DNA of 64,000 nt, from the NCBI RefSeq assembly GCF_008107685.1, contig NZ_VIRF01000063.1, forward strand, positions 204,738 through 268,737. Direction: 5' to 3'. The stretch comes from Novosphingobium sp. BW1. Its GTDB lineage: Bacteria > Pseudomonadota > Alphaproteobacteria > Sphingomonadales > Sphingomonadaceae. The position numbers and the translations under genes were made by a program. The notes under the pieces are model-generated. The model did no database searches. It had not been told where the DNA came from and saw nothing but the letters and a program-made list of their open reading frames with translations. This document shows positions 18,583 to 28,526 of the stretch, piece by piece. Every line of letters starts with the position of its first letter. Position 1 is the stretch's first letter.

Positions 18583-19965
18583 ATGAGGATGACGTCGCAG
18601 ATCGGGCGGTTGAGCAGCGCGCTGGCGCTGACCCTCGCGCTTACGCTGGCGCCAGGCGCGCAGGCGAAGAAGAAGGACAAGGACGCCGAGGCGTCGCACG
18701 AGGTGCCCTACGCCTCGACCTACAAGGCCTATCCCGGGCGCCCGACAGCGCTGGTGGGCGCCACTCTCTATGACGGGCGCGGGGGCCGCATCGACAACGG
18801 CACGTTGCTCTTTGCCGAGGGCAAGGTCGTAGCTGTGGGCGCCTCCGACCTTGCCATTCCCGAAGGCTATGACCGCATCGATGGCACCGGCAAGTTCGTG
18901 ACGCCTGGCGTCATCGACGCGCACTCGCACCTGGGCGACTACGCCTCGCCCGGTGTCGATGCCAATTCGGACGGCAACGAGGCGACTGCGCCGACCACGC
19001 CGGATGTGTGGGCCGAGCATTCGGTCTGGCCGCAGGACCCCGGCTTCAGCCGAGCGCTCGCAAACGGCGGGGTGACCTCGCTCCTGATCCTGCCGGGGTC
19101 GGCCAACCTCATGGGGGGGCGCTCGGTCATGCTCAAGAACGTGCCCGCGATCACCGTGCAGCAGATGAAGTTTCCAGGAGCGCCTTATTCGCTCAAGATG
19201 GCCTGCGGAGAGAACCCCAAGCGTGTCTACGGTTCGCGTGGGATGAAGCCTTCCACGCGCATGGGCAACTTCGCGGTCAACCGCCAGACCTGGATCGACG
19301 CCAAGGCCTACATGGAGGGTGACCACGAAAAGCGCGACCTGGCCAAAGAGACGCTCGAGGGCGTGCTGAAGGGCGAGATCCTGGTCCAGAACCACTGCTA
19401 CCGGGCCGAGGAAATGGCGCTCGTGCTCGATATGGCGAAGGAGGCGGGCTACAAGGTCACCACCTTCCACCACGCGGTGGAAAGCTATAAGATTGCCGAC
19501 ATGCTGCGCGAAGCCGACGTGTGCTCGGCGGTCTGGGCGGACTGGTATGGCTTCAAGATGGAGGCCTACGATGGCATCCCCGAGAACGCCGCGCTGATCG
19601 CCAAGGAAGGCGCCTGCGTGGTCATCCACTCGGACGACCAGAACGGCATCCAGCGCCTCAACCAGGCGGCGGCGAAGGCGCAGGCTTCCGGGCGCCGAAT
19701 GGGGATCGATATCCCCGATGCCCAGGTCATTTCCTGGTTTACCTACAACGCGGCCAAGGCGGCGGGCATTTCCGATCAGACCGGCAGCCTTGAAGAAGGC
19801 AAGATGGCCGACGTCGTGCTGTGGAACGGCGATCCGCTCTCGGTCTACACCCGCCCGGAAAAGGTCTGGGTCGATGGTGCAATGTTGTTCGATGCCACCA
19901 ATCCCCGGATGCGTCCGGTGAGCGATTTCGAACTTGGTCAGCCCGGTGAAGGAGACGTGAAATGA
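18583..19965 (+). CDS. exported amidohydrolase (imidazolonepropionase-like)
   Basis: The 460-residue protein has a signal peptide (hydrophobic core about residues 10-26, cleavage near AQA), then an amidohydrolase metallo-beta-barrel. The first metal motif is intact: TPGVIDAHSHLGD, with D112, H114 and H116. Later histidines occur in TTFHHAVES and the aspartate pair in VIHSDDQNG. The C-terminus has the usual GSLEEGKMADVVLWNGDPL. It should act in the periplasm on a cyclic amide, peptide or related bond; the substrate is unknown. It overlaps the next gene by 4 bp (ATGA). Confidence 0.88.
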   Translation: MRMTSQIGRLSSALALTLALTLAPGAQAKKKDKDAEASHEVPYASTYKAYPGRPTALVGATLYDGRGGRIDNGTLLFAEGKVVAVGASDLAIPEGYDRIDGTGKFVTPGVIDAHSHLGDYASPGVDANSDGNEATAPTTPDVWAEHSVWPQDPGFSRALANGGVTSLLILPGSANLMGGRSVMLKNVPAITVQQMKFPGAPYSLKMACGENPKRVYGSRGMKPSTRMGNFAVNRQTWIDAKAYMEGDHEKRDLAKETLEGVLKGEILVQNHCYRAEEMALVLDMAKEAGYKVTTFHHAVESYKIADMLREADVCSAVWADWYGFKMEAYDGIPENAALIAKEGACVVIHSDDQNGIQRLNQAAAKAQASGRRMGIDIPDAQVISWFTYNAAKAAGISDQTGSLEEGKMADVVLWNGDPLSVYTRPEKVWVDGAMLFDATNPRMRPVSDFELGQPGEGDVK

Positions 19966-21263
19966 GCCGTATCCTCGCATTTTCCGCCAGTCTTGCGGCG
20001 ATCGCTGCGCCGCTTGCCGCGTCCGCACAGGACCTTGCCGTCACCAACGCCACTCTGGCGACGGGCGATGGCAGCGAGCCCATTGAGGGCGCGACCGTGC
20101 TCGTCCAGGGGGGCAAGGTCGTCGCGGCTGGCGTGGGCATTGCGGTCCCGGCCGGGGTCGAGACCGTGGATGGCACTGGCAAGTGGGTCACGCCGGGCAT
20201 CTTTGCGGCGGTCTCCGACATGGGCCTGTGGGACGTGCAGGCGGTGGGCGACAGCAACGATCTCTCGGCCGACAAGAGCCCCTTCAACGCCAGCCTCGAT
20301 GTCGTGCCCGCACTGAACCCGGCTAACGAGCATATTGCGGTCAGCCGCGAAGGCGGGGTGACGCGCGCCAGCGTGACGCCGTTCCCGGGCAATGCCATCT
20401 TTGCAGGGCAGGGTGCGCTGATTGATCTGGGGGCGGACGCCGCACTCGTCGACAAGCCGCGCGCCTTTCAGCTCGTAGTGCTGGGGGAAGGCGGCGCGCG
20501 CGAGGCCGGCGGCAGCCGCATGGCCGCGCACGTTACGCTGCGCAACGCGCTGCGCGAGGCGAAGGCGCTTGCAGGTGCGTCGGCCTCGGCCGAGCGGGCC
20601 TCCGATGCGCTTCTGACTCATGCGGATGCGGCGGCTCTTGCGCCTGTCCTCTCGGGCGAGCAGGCGCTCTACGTCCATGTCGAGCGCGCCTCCGACATTC
20701 GCGCCGTACTGGCCCTCAAGAGCGAATTTCCCGCTCTCAAACTCGTGCTGATCGGTGCGAGCGAGGGCTGGATGGTGGCGAGCGAGATTGCCGCGTCGGG
20801 CGTCCCGGTCCTGACCATGCCGCTGCGTGACTTGCCTGAGCAGTTCGAGGTGCTGGGCGCGACCCAGTCCAACGTCGGGCGCATGGTCAAGGCGGGCGTC
20901 AAGGTCGGCATCGGCCTCTTCGCGGGGGACAACCAGCCCCGCCGCGCGACCGAGCAGGCCGGAAATCTTGTGGCTTTGACCAAACTGCCGGGCGCGAGTG
21001 GCCTTACCTGGGCTCAGGCCTTCGCCGCGATCACCTCGATCCCGGCCGAGATCAGCGGCATGGGCGGTAAGGAAGGCGTCCTGGCACCTGGCGCGGTAGG
21101 CGATGTGGTGATCTGGGACGGCGATCCGCTGGAGCTCTCCTCGGCGCCCGACGCTGTCTACATTGACGGGGTCAAGCAGCCCTTCGACAGCCACCAGGCA
21201 CGGCTGCGCGAACGTTACAAGGACCTGGATCGCACGTACCTGCCCAAGGCCTACGCCTGGTAA
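19962..21263 (+). CDS. exported amidohydrolase-family protein lacking metal ligands
   Basis: The 433-residue partner of the preceding gene has a signal peptide (cleavage near SAQ at about residue 23) and the same overall fold, with N-terminal VDGTGKWVTPGI and C-terminal GVLAPGAVGDVVIWDGDPLEL. Where the family has D-A-H-x-H this protein reads AAVSD at residues 82-86, and no other metal-site histidine cluster is obvious. It may be a non-catalytic partner of the upstream enzyme. The ATGA overlap argues for stoichiometric co-expression. Confidence 0.85.
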   Translation: MSRILAFSASLAAIAAPLAASAQDLAVTNATLATGDGSEPIEGATVLVQGGKVVAAGVGIAVPAGVETVDGTGKWVTPGIFAAVSDMGLWDVQAVGDSNDLSADKSPFNASLDVVPALNPANEHIAVSREGGVTRASVTPFPGNAIFAGQGALIDLGADAALVDKPRAFQLVVLGEGGAREAGGSRMAAHVTLRNALREAKALAGASASAERASDALLTHADAAALAPVLSGEQALYVHVERASDIRAVLALKSEFPALKLVLIGASEGWMVASEIAASGVPVLTMPLRDLPEQFEVLGATQSNVGRMVKAGVKVGIGLFAGDNQPRRATEQAGNLVALTKLPGASGLTWAQAFAAITSIPAEISGMGGKEGVLAPGAVGDVVIWDGDPLELSSAPDAVYIDGVKQPFDSHQARLRERYKDLDRTYLPKAYAW

Positions 21264-21337
21264 ATTCGCAGCATCGACACTTTCGCGCTCGGCAGGCGTT
21301 CATCCTCTGAATTGAGGAAAGGACACACGAGGACACC

Positions 21338-22096
21338 ATGCGGATCGTGATCGTGACGGGCGGCGCCCAGGGTATCGGCAAGGGGGTGGTGTTCCATCTC
21401 CTTGGCAAGGGGTGGAAGGTGGCCGCCTTCGACCGTGATGAAGAGGCGCTGGCTGACCTTGCGGCCGAGAGCGGCAGTCAGCAGCTTCTCACCCAAGCCG
21501 TCGATGTGGCGGACGAGGACGGCATGGCGCAGGCCTTTGCGCAGGTCGCGCGGTGGACGGACAATGCCGGTCTCGATCTCCTCGTTTCCAATGCGGGGAT
21601 CGCGGATCCGGTCTCCGGGCCGATCGAGGAGCTTTCGCTGCAGGAATGGCGGCGCTGGCAGGACAGCCACGTGACAGGCGCATTTCTGGCCGTGCGCGGT
21701 TCGGTCGCACCCTTGCGCGCGCGGCAGGGAAGCATCGTCCTCATGGCGTCCACCCGCGCGCTCCAGTCCGAACCCGATACGGAGGCCTACGCGGCGGCCA
21801 AGGGCGCCCTGTGCGCGATGACCCACGCGCTTGCCGTCAGCCTGGGTCCTGAGATTCGCATCAACGCGATCCTGCCGGGCTGGATCGAGACAGCCGACTG
21901 GCAGAAGGCCAGCGCGCGGAGCGAACCTGAACACCGGCCCATTGACTGCACACAGCATCCCGTGGGGCGGGTCGGCGTCCCTGAGGATATCGCGGGGGCT
22001 GTCGCGTTTCTGGCCTCGGATGCGGCGGGTTTTATCACCGGCCAGCAGTTCGTCATCGATGGGGGAATGACCCGAAAGATGATCTACGCGCATTGA
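21338..22096 (+). CDS. SDR-family NAD(P)-dependent oxidoreductase
   Basis: This 252-residue short-chain dehydrogenase has the Rossmann motif VTGGAQGIGKGV, the NAG structural motif in LVSNAGIAD, the catalytic YAAAKGAL (Tyr and Lys) preceded by MASTRA, and the C-terminal GQQFVIDGGMTRKM. The acidic residue after the second beta-strand (FDRD) favours NAD(H). The substrate is unknown. It follows the amidohydrolase pair at 75 bp and converges on dxs across two REP-like hairpins. Confidence 0.92.
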   Translation: MRIVIVTGGAQGIGKGVVFHLLGKGWKVAAFDRDEEALADLAAESGSQQLLTQAVDVADEDGMAQAFAQVARWTDNAGLDLLVSNAGIADPVSGPIEELSLQEWRRWQDSHVTGAFLAVRGSVAPLRARQGSIVLMASTRALQSEPDTEAYAAAKGALCAMTHALAVSLGPEIRINAILPGWIETADWQKASARSEPEHRPIDCTQHPVGRVGVPEDIAGAVAFLASDAAGFITGQQFVIDGGMTRKMIYAH

Positions 22097-22111
22097 AGGA
22101 ACATGAGCGAT

Positions 22112-22133
22112 TCAAGGGCCCATCGCCCCTTGA
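22112..22133. repeat. REP-like hairpin R2 (CATC tetraloop)
   Basis: TCAAGGGCC-CATC-GCCCCTTGA forms a 9-bp stem with a single C-C mismatch. The orientation is opposite to R3 at 22207; the two flank a third inverted repeat (CCTCACCT...AGGTGAGG), giving a composite structure between SDR and dxs. Confidence 0.8.
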
Positions 22134-22206
22134 CCCCGAAATTGGCGACCTCACCTCTCTTTGCCAATGTGGCGGGCGCAAGGTGAGGTGACTGGGCTGG
22201 GGCGCC

Positions 22207-22224
22207 CGAGGGCGATGGCCCTCG
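22207..22224. repeat. REP-like hairpin R3 (GATG tetraloop)
   Basis: CGAGGGC-GATG-GCCCTCG is a perfect 7-bp stem 10 bp downstream of the dxs stop (in dxs orientation). It pairs with R2 in opposite orientation. Confidence 0.85.
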
Positions 22225-22233
22225 TTCTTTCGC

Positions 22234-24168
22234 TCAGGCCCGCGCTTCGCTCACGCCCTGGCTGTTGTGGCGCAGCGCCGAAAGCACGGTGTCGACGATT
22301 TGCGGAGCGTTAAGGCCGGCATCGTCGTACTGCTTCTCGGGCTTGTCCTGATCCTGGAACACGTCGGGCAGGCGCATTGTGCGGATCTTGAGGCCTGCGT
22401 CGGTGAGGCCCTCGTCGCTCGCCATGGTGAGGACGTGGGCGCCAAGGCCGCCGATCGAACCTTCCTCCAGCGTGATGACCACTTCGTGGCTCAGCATCAG
22501 GCGGCGGATGAGGTCGGTGTCGAGCGGCTTGGCAAAGCGCATGTCGGCCACCGTCGTGGGCAGGCCTTTGGCCTCCAGCGTGTCGGAGGCCTTGAGCGCT
22601 TCGCCAAGGCGCGTGCCGAGTGAGAGGATGGCGACCTTGCCGCCTTTTTCCGCAGGACCGCGCACCACGCGCCCCTTGCCGATCTCAAGGCGAAGTGGGT
22701 TCTCGGGCAACTCCACGCCTACCCCGTTGCCGCGCGGGTAGCGGAAGGCGATGGGGCCACTGTCATGCTGCGCGGCGGTGTGGGTCATGTGGACCAGTTC
22801 CGCTTCGTCGGCAGCGGCCATGACGACCAGGTTGGGGAGTGTCGCCAGGTAGGTGATGTCGAACGAGCCTGCGTGGGTGGCGCCGTCGGCCCCGACAAGC
22901 CCGGCCCGGTCGATGGCGAAGCGGACCGGCAGGTTCTGAATCGCAACGTCATGCACGACCTGGTCGAAGGCGCGCTGCAGGAAGGTCGAGTAGATCGCGC
23001 AGAACGGGCGCATGCCCTGTGCGGCGAGACCGGCTGCGAACGTCACTGCGTGCTGTTCGGCAATGCCGACATCGAACGAACGCTCGGGGAAGAAGGAGGC
23101 GAATTTGTCGAGTCCGGTGCCCGACGGCATCGCGGCGGTGATCGCGCAGATCGTGTCGTCCTTCTCGGCCTCGGCGATCAGTGCCTTGGCAAAGACGCCG
23201 GTGTAGCTGGGCGGACCGGCCGGGGCCTTGGTCTGTTCACCGGTGACGACGTTGAACTTCTGGACGCCGTGGTACTTGTCGGCTGCATCCTCGGCCGGCT
23301 GGTAGCCCTTGCCCTTCTGGGTCACGACGTGGAGCAGGATCGGGCCTTCACCCGCATCGCGCACGTTTTCCAGCACAGGAACCAGTGAATCGAGGTCATG
23401 GCCGTCGAGCGGACCGACATAGTAGAAGCCCAGTTCCTCGAACAAAGTGCCGCCCATGGCGAGGCCGCGGGCGTATTCATCGGTCTTGCGGGCGGCCTGC
23501 GCCAGCGGGCGCGGCAGGCGGCGGGCAAACCGGCGCGCGAGTTCGCGAAGCCCCAGGAACTTGCCTGAGGACACAAGACGCGCGAGGTAGGACGAGAGGC
23601 CCCCGACCGGCGGTGCAATCGACATGTCGTTGTCGTTGAGGATCACGATCAGGCGGTTGCCCGCGGCCTCGGCATTGTTCATCGCCTCGTAGGCCATCCC
23701 TGCGCTCATCGCGCCATCGCCGATCACGGCGATGCCGCGTCCGGGCACGCCCTTGATCTTGTTGGCCATGGCAAAGCCGAGCGCGGCCGAGATCGAGGTG
23801 GAGCTATGCGCGGTGCCGAAAGGATCGTATTCGCTCTCGGAGCGCTTGGTGAAGCCCGAGAGGCCGCCACCTTGGCGCAGCGTGCGGATACGCTCGCGGC
23901 GACCGGTCAGGATTTTGTGGGGATAGGCCTGGTGGCCGACGTCCCAGATCAGGCGGTCGGTGGGCGTGTCGAAGACGTAGTGCAGGGCCACCGTGAGTTC
24001 GACCACGCCGAGCCCCGAGCCCAGGTGCCCGCCTGTCTGCCCCACGGCCGAGATCGTCTCGGTGCGCAGCTCGTCGGCAAGCTGCCGCAGCTGGTCGGGC
24101 GCAAGCGCTCGCAGGTCATCAGGGGTGGAAACGGTGTCGAGGAGGGGCGTTGCCGAGCTGGCGTTCAT
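22234..24168 (-). CDS. dxs: 1-deoxy-D-xylulose-5-phosphate synthase
   Basis: DXS condenses pyruvate and glyceraldehyde-3-phosphate, the first step of the MEP isoprenoid pathway feeding carotenoids, quinones and hopanoids. The 644-residue protein has [13 protein letters not shown], the thiamine-diphosphate motif [17 protein letters not shown], and the transketolase pyrimidine-domain signature [16 protein letters not shown]. The ATG at 24168 ([13 protein letters not shown]) is chosen over the open extension to 24225. It is convergent with the SDR gene. Confidence 0.97.
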   Translation of the reverse strand: MNASSATPLLDTVSTPDDLRALAPDQLRQLADELRTETISAVGQTGGHLGSGLGVVELTVALHYVFDTPTDRLIWDVGHQAYPHKILTGRRERIRTLRQGGGLSGFTKRSESEYDPFGTAHSSTSISAALGFAMANKIKGVPGRGIAVIGDGAMSAGMAYEAMNNAEAAGNRLIVILNDNDMSIAPPVGGLSSYLARLVSSGKFLGLRELARRFARRLPRPLAQAARKTDEYARGLAMGGTLFEELGFYYVGPLDGHDLDSLVPVLENVRDAGEGPILLHVVTQKGKGYQPAEDAADKYHGVQKFNVVTGEQTKAPAGPPSYTGVFAKALIAEAEKDDTICAITAAMPSGTGLDKFASFFPERSFDVGIAEQHAVTFAAGLAAQGMRPFCAIYSTFLQRAFDQVVHDVAIQNLPVRFAIDRAGLVGADGATHAGSFDITYLATLPNLVVMAAADEAELVHMTHTAAQHDSGPIAFRYPRGNGVGVELPENPLRLEIGKGRVVRGPAEKGGKVAILSLGTRLGEALKASDTLEAKGLPTTVADMRFAKPLDTDLIRRLMLSHEVVITLEEGSIGGLGAHVLTMASDEGLTDAGLKIRTMRLPDVFQDQDKPEKQYDDAGLNAPQIVDTVLSALRHNSQGVSEARA

Positions 24169-24316
24169 CAGGTTAGCCTTACACGTGTGCGGCGAGCATG
24201 TCGATCCGATCGACTTCGGAGCCATCGGGTCCTAACGGCCGTCCGTAAGGATTGTGCCAAGGAAAAGTCAAGAAATTGGCGGGCGTTTCAAGTTGGCACT
24301 GGAAAAAGAGGGTGCC

Positions 24317-24820
24317 TCAACTGCACGAAGCGCAGGTTCCGCGCAGTTCGACGACTGGACGCACGTCGGCAAAACCGTTGTCGCGGGCGGCCTTGATGAG
24401 CGCGCCGGTCAATTCATCGTCATCGATATGAACAACTTCGCCGCAGGCATCGCAGATCAGGAAGATGCAGTCGTGGCGACAGCCGGGATGCGAATTAGCG
24501 ATGTAGGCGTTTGCGCTCTCCACCCGGCGCGCAAGGTTCGTGCGCACGAACAGGTCGAGAATGCGGTAGACGCTGTTGGGGGCAACACGCTTGCCGCGCA
24601 GCGCCGAGACGCTTTCGGCGAGGTCATAGGCCGAAGCGGGCGTCGTGCGTTCGGCCAGCGAGGCGAACACGTCCGCGCGCATGTCGGTCCACTGTTCACC
24701 CGCGGAGACGAGAACGTCGCGCGCAGCCTTCTTGAGGCCTTCGCCGCTGTGTTCGTGGTGGCCGTGCGTGATTTCGCAGTCGTCGTGAAGATCGGTGCCC
24801 ATGCTTCCAATATGGGCCAT
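24317..24820 (-). CDS. Fur-family regulator, Zur-like
   Basis: The 167-residue protein has the winged-helix DNA-binding region (PASAYDLAESV...VAPNSVYRILDLFV) and a zinc site of two cysteine pairs, CDAC and CASC. The histidine-rich N-terminus (HGHHEHSG) and the pattern of ligands fit the zinc-uptake regulator better than Fur, which represses zinc import when zinc is bound. No zinc ABC transporter is in the window. It lies at the end of the purH run; it may have its own promoter. Confidence 0.85.
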   Translation of the reverse strand: MAHIGSMGTDLHDDCEITHGHHEHSGEGLKKAARDVLVSAGEQWTDMRADVFASLAERTTPASAYDLAESVSALRGKRVAPNSVYRILDLFVRTNLARRVESANAYIANSHPGCRHDCIFLICDACGEVVHIDDDELTGALIKAARDNGFADVRPVVELRGTCASCS

Positions 24821-24889
24821 CGGGCCCCGCTCCGCAATGTCGGTAGGTGCTACAGGCCCCGGGCGGCTGTGCGCCGCGCGCGGCTTGCC

Positions 24890-25039
24890 TCAACGCGTTG
24901 TGGCAGCTTCGGCCGGGGGAACCATTGTGTCCGAAAGCGAAGTTCCGGTGTCAATGCCCATGACGCCGAACACCAGCACGGCCCCGCCGGCGAAGCCGAG
25001 AGCGAAGAAGCGGGCGAATTGGGTCTTGAGCAGGCGCAT
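24890..25039 (-). CDS. small single-helix hypothetical protein
   Basis: This 49-residue open frame starts MRLLKTQFARFFALGF and has one hydrophobic helix (about residues 10-27) and an alanine-rich tail, the composition of a small secreted or anchored protein. The frame is open upstream to 25156, but that part is arginine/glycine-rich and looks like chance. It lies between the membrane-protein gene and the Zur-like gene on the same strand. The function is unknown. Confidence 0.45.
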   Translation of the reverse strand: MRLLKTQFARFFALGFAGGAVLVFGVMGIDTGTSLSDTMVPPAEAATTR

Positions 25040-25219
25040 AGGGTATCCAGGCAATCCAAAGGTTTTGGGCGAAAGGTTCTGGCGGCGCGGGCCGCCGGTT
25101 CCACCGCGCCCTCTTGTCCTAAAACGGCTGAGCGTCGAGTGAATAAAGGGCATCATCCGTTGACCGGACGATGAGTTGTTTTGTGTGGGCGGCAGGGCGA
25201 GGAAAAACCCGGAAACTTG

Positions 25220-25441
25220 TCACATTCCTGTCGAAGGACTGTGCGTTTCCATCAGCATTTCGAAGAGCGAAAGCGCGGCCAGAATCAGCACCGGCAACGT
25301 CGCGCAGCCGAAGGGAAGGCCGAGCGCGGCGAGCCAGCTGGCCGGGCGCGAGAGGCGCCCCATGCGCAGCAGGATCGCCGAAATCAGAAACCCGGCCATG
25401 AATCCGAGCGTCACGAGGGGGCCGAGCCAGAGCAAGGTCAT
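25220..25441 (-). CDS. small two-helix membrane protein
   Basis: This 73-residue protein has two strongly hydrophobic segments (about residues 3-26 and 36-62) separated by a short RMGRLSRP loop. It starts 31 bp after purH ends on the same strand, so it is probably co-transcribed. I do not recognise the family, and the role is unknown. Confidence 0.6.
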   Translation of the reverse strand: MTLLWLGPLVTLGFMAGFLISAILLRMGRLSRPASWLAALGLPFGCATLPVLILAALSLFEMLMETHSPSTGM

Positions 25442-25471
25442 GTTCGCAGCGGCCCCCGGCGTATCGGTGTC

Positions 25472-27064
25472 TTAGTGACGGAAATGGCGCATTCCGGTGA
25501 AGACCATCGCGAGGCCCGCTTCATTGGCCGCCGCGATCACTTCATCGTCGCGGATCGATCCACCGGGCTGGATGATCGCGCTGGCACCCGCTTCGGCGGC
25601 GGCGAGGAGGCCATCGGCGAAGGGGAAGAAGGCGTCCGAGGCAACCGCGCTGCCATGGGTGCGGGGCTTATCCCAACCGAACTTTTCGGCCGCTTCGGCC
25701 GCCTTCATCGCGGCGATGCGCGAAGAGTCGCGGCGGTTCATCTGGCCTGCCCCGATGCCCGCGGTCGCGCCGTCCTTGGCGTAGACGATGGCGTTCGACT
25801 TGACGTGGCGCGCGACCGTCCAGGCGAAAAGGCAGTCGGCCAGTTCGGCGTCGGTGGGCGCACGCTCGGTGACGACCTTGAGATCATCGAAGCCGATCGC
25901 GCCGTTGTCGCGGCCCTGAACGAGCAGGCCGCCGGTGATGGGCTTGACGTTGAGGCCGCCGCGGCGTGGGTCGGGCAGTTCACCGGTCAGCAGCAGGCGC
26001 AGGTTCTTCTTCTTGGCAAAGAAGGCGCGTGCGTCCTCGTCCGCGTCGGGCGCGACGACGACTTCGGTAAAGATCTGGCAGATCGCCTCGGCGGTGGGGC
26101 CATCGAGGGTCTGGTTGACAGCGACGATCCCGCCGAAGGCTGAGACATCGTCACAGGCCAGCGCGTCGTTCCAGGCGCCCAGCAGCGTGTCACCCTGGGC
26201 CACGCCGCAGGGGTTGGCGTGCTTGACGATGACGACCGAGGGCTTCTGGCCCTTGAACTCGGCGGCGAGCTCGAAGGCGGCGTCGGCATCGTTGTAGTTG
26301 TTGTACGAAAGTTCCTTGCCCTGGATCTGTTCGGCCTGGGCAAGGCCCTTGGTGTAGGGGCCGACCGGCGTGTAGAGCGCGGCCTTCTGGTGCGGATTCT
26401 CGCCATAGCGAAGGGTGGTGGAGAGGCGGCCGTTGACCGCCAGCATCTCGGGGAACTCCTGGCCTTGGTCGGCAATTGCGAACCACTGCGAGATCATCGA
26501 ATCGTAGGCGGCGGTCTGGGCAAAGGCGCGCGCGGCCATCAGCTTGCGGAACGCGAGCGTGGTGGCGCCGTCGGTGGCCTCCAGCTCGACCATCAGGCCC
26601 TCGTAGTCGACCGGGTCGGTGACGATGGTGACGTAGGCGTGGTTTTTGGCCGCCGAACGGACCATCGAGGGGCCGCCGATGTCGATGTTCTCGATGATCG
26701 TGTCGCGGTCCGCGCCCTTGGCGACGGTCGCCTCGAAGGGGTAGAGATTGACGACGACGAGGTCGATCGCGCCGATTGCGTGATCTTCCATGGCCTTGGC
26801 GTGTTCGGCGTTGTCGCGCACGGCGAGGAGGCCGCCATGGACTTTGGGGTGCAGCGTCTTGACGCGGCCGTCCATCATCTCGGGGAAATCGGTCACTTCC
26901 GAGATGTCCTTCACGGTCAGCCCGGCATCGCGCAGCGCCTTGGCGGTGCCGCCGGTCGAGACCAGTTCGACGCCGCGATCGGCAAGGACCTTGCCCAGTT
27001 CGGCAAGCCCGGTCTTGTCGGAAACCGAAAGCAGGGCGCGGCGGATCTGGACAGTATCGCTCAT
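25472..27064 (-). CDS. purH: bifunctional AICAR transformylase/IMP cyclohydrolase
   Basis: PurH performs the last two steps of de novo IMP synthesis. The 530-residue protein has the N-terminal cyclohydrolase domain ([37 protein letters not shown]) and the C-terminal transformylase domain with the [10 protein letters not shown] catalytic Lys-His and the IGAGQMNR motif. The ATG at 27064 is chosen; the frame is open to 27208 by chance. In Sphingomonadales purH often lies near heparinase and rpe genes, which here are 4.5 kb away across an IS-rich region. Confidence 0.97.
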   Translation of the reverse strand: MSDTVQIRRALLSVSDKTGLAELGKVLADRGVELVSTGGTAKALRDAGLTVKDISEVTDFPEMMDGRVKTLHPKVHGGLLAVRDNAEHAKAMEDHAIGAIDLVVVNLYPFEATVAKGADRDTIIENIDIGGPSMVRSAAKNHAYVTIVTDPVDYEGLMVELEATDGATTLAFRKLMAARAFAQTAAYDSMISQWFAIADQGQEFPEMLAVNGRLSTTLRYGENPHQKAALYTPVGPYTKGLAQAEQIQGKELSYNNYNDADAAFELAAEFKGQKPSVVIVKHANPCGVAQGDTLLGAWNDALACDDVSAFGGIVAVNQTLDGPTAEAICQIFTEVVVAPDADEDARAFFAKKKNLRLLLTGELPDPRRGGLNVKPITGGLLVQGRDNGAIGFDDLKVVTERAPTDAELADCLFAWTVARHVKSNAIVYAKDGATAGIGAGQMNRRDSSRIAAMKAAEAAEKFGWDKPRTHGSAVASDAFFPFADGLLAAAEAGASAIIQPGGSIRDDEVIAAANEAGLAMVFTGMRHFRH

Positions 27065-27749
27065 GGTCAAAAGGCTTCCTTGCAAAGAAGAGGGCGTCAA
27101 GTCTTTGCGCGCGCCCTTAGGCCGCGGACGGGACAGGAGCAAGTCTGCGTGCGGCAAAAAGTGGCCCGCAAGGCCGCCTGCGCACCCGAAGGGCGGACAG
27201 GGTGACACAAAGTTGACACAGGTGACACTCTCCAGGGGCTGTCACCGGCCCCCTCGTGTCACCTTGGGAGGGCGTTTGGTTCCAAGGGGAGAATGAGGCG
27301 TGCGACCGCATTCGTCCGGTCTCGCACGAGGGCGCGGGTGTAGGAAAGCAAAATCCCGAGCCGCCAGGAAACCAAGCGAGGCTAATGCGAGGGCCATCGC
27401 CCTCGCGCTCCCGGAATCGGACAGAGCAGGGCGCGCCGGGAGGCCTGCTTTTGGGACCTAGCCGACTGTCGCTTTTGGAGCGACCGGCCAAGGTAAGCCG
27501 ACGTTCGCTCAGCGGCTGCGCTACGTCGGCCGAGCGGCTTGCGCTGGGATATTGGAGACCGTTGGCTCCGGAGTGCAAAATCGTCGATTCCGGAAGTAAC
27601 CTTCGAGCGATATGCTTTCTGGAAGTGCCGACATTGCTTACGTTCAAGAACATTATAGCATGTTCAGAAGATGCCATCCGTGTTTTTCCGAAATGCCCGC
27701 CCGAGATCATCAGCTGATCAATTTCTTCGATACGAAAGGGCGGCCTAGG
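27065..27749. other. intergenic region upstream of purH
   Basis: This 685-bp stretch has no gene I can support. It holds two direct copies of GGTGACAC (27201, 27221) with inverted CTGTCACC (27239) and GTGTCACC (27256), the REP-like hairpin at 27387, and then unremarkable sequence to the end of the IS5-type remnant. The purH promoter must lie near the left end. Confidence 0.55.
27387..27406. repeat. REP-like hairpin R4 (CATC tetraloop)
   Basis: GCGAGGGC-CATC-GCCCTCGC is a perfect 8-bp stem in which the outer C-G pair of other copies is replaced by G-C, a compensatory change. It is followed by GCTCCCGGAATCGGACAGAGCAG, the reverse of the flank seen before R6 and R7. Confidence 0.85.
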
Positions 27750-28525
27750 GCGTAAGCTCATAAAGCGGCTTGAGGTTTGCCGGATATGCTGATTCACAGC
27801 GCTCCAAGATTGGAGAGGGGTGATGGCACGGCGGCGCTACGATTGACGGATCGGGAATGGGCAATCATCGAGCCCTTGCTGCCCAATAAACCACGCGGCG
27901 TGGCTCGGGTGGATGATCGCAGGGCCCTCAACGACCTGCTACAACCGGTTCGTGCGCTGGCGCAAAGCCGGCGTCTGGGACCGGCTGCTGTCAGCCGTCT
28001 CGGCGGATTACGATGGCGATCTGATCGTGATCGATCCTACCTGTATTCGCGTCCACCAGCATGGTGCGACGGGTAAAAGGGGAAATCCTGCGATCGTGGC
28101 ATGGGACGTTCCCGGGGCGGTCTTACCAGCAAACTCCCCGCACTTGTCGATGCTCGCGGACGTCCTATCGGATTGCGGCTGACTGGCGGGCAGGTCCACG
28201 ACACCTGCGAGGCCGAGGCCCTGATCGAAGTCATTTCTGAAGGCGCCACACTCCTGGGCGACAAGGGCTATGACAGCAATGCCACACGCAAGGCGGCCGC
28301 GGCTCGGGGCATCTGGGCCAACATTCCCAACCGCTCCAACCGCAAAAAGCGCTTCGGCTTCTCGCCTTGGCTCTACAAGCAGTGCAATCCGGTCGAACGC
28401 TTCTTCAACCAGATCAAGCAATTCCGGGGCATCGCAACGCGATACGACAAATGCCCCGAAAACGACCTCGCCGCCATCAAGCTCGTCTGCGTGCGCCTCT
28501 GGTGTGCCAATTAATGAGTCTGCGC
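27750..28525 (+). mobile_element. degraded IS5-family (IS427-like) element
   Basis: A broken transposase is bounded by imperfect inverted repeats, GCGTAAGCTCATAAAGCGG at 27750 and, inverted, GCGCAGACTCATTAATTGG at 28525 (13 of 19 positions match). The ends are less certain than the coding remnant. Confidence 0.6.
27783..28514 (+). pseudogene. IS5-family transposase, deleted and frameshifted
   Basis: Successive frames give LTDREWAIIEPLLPNKPRG, then TTCYNRFVRWRKAGVWDRLL with the IDPTCIRVHQ segment (first catalytic Asp region), then MGRSRGGLTSKLPALVD, TLLGDKGYDSN (second Asp) and NPVERFFNQIKQFR (catalytic Glu). Around 27930 about 20-25 residues between VDDRR and the YNRF segment are deleted and the frame changes. 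A second frame change follows near 28085. IS427-type elements do use frameshifting between two frames, but the deletion shows this copy is dead. Confidence 0.8.
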
Positions 28526-28526
28526 T

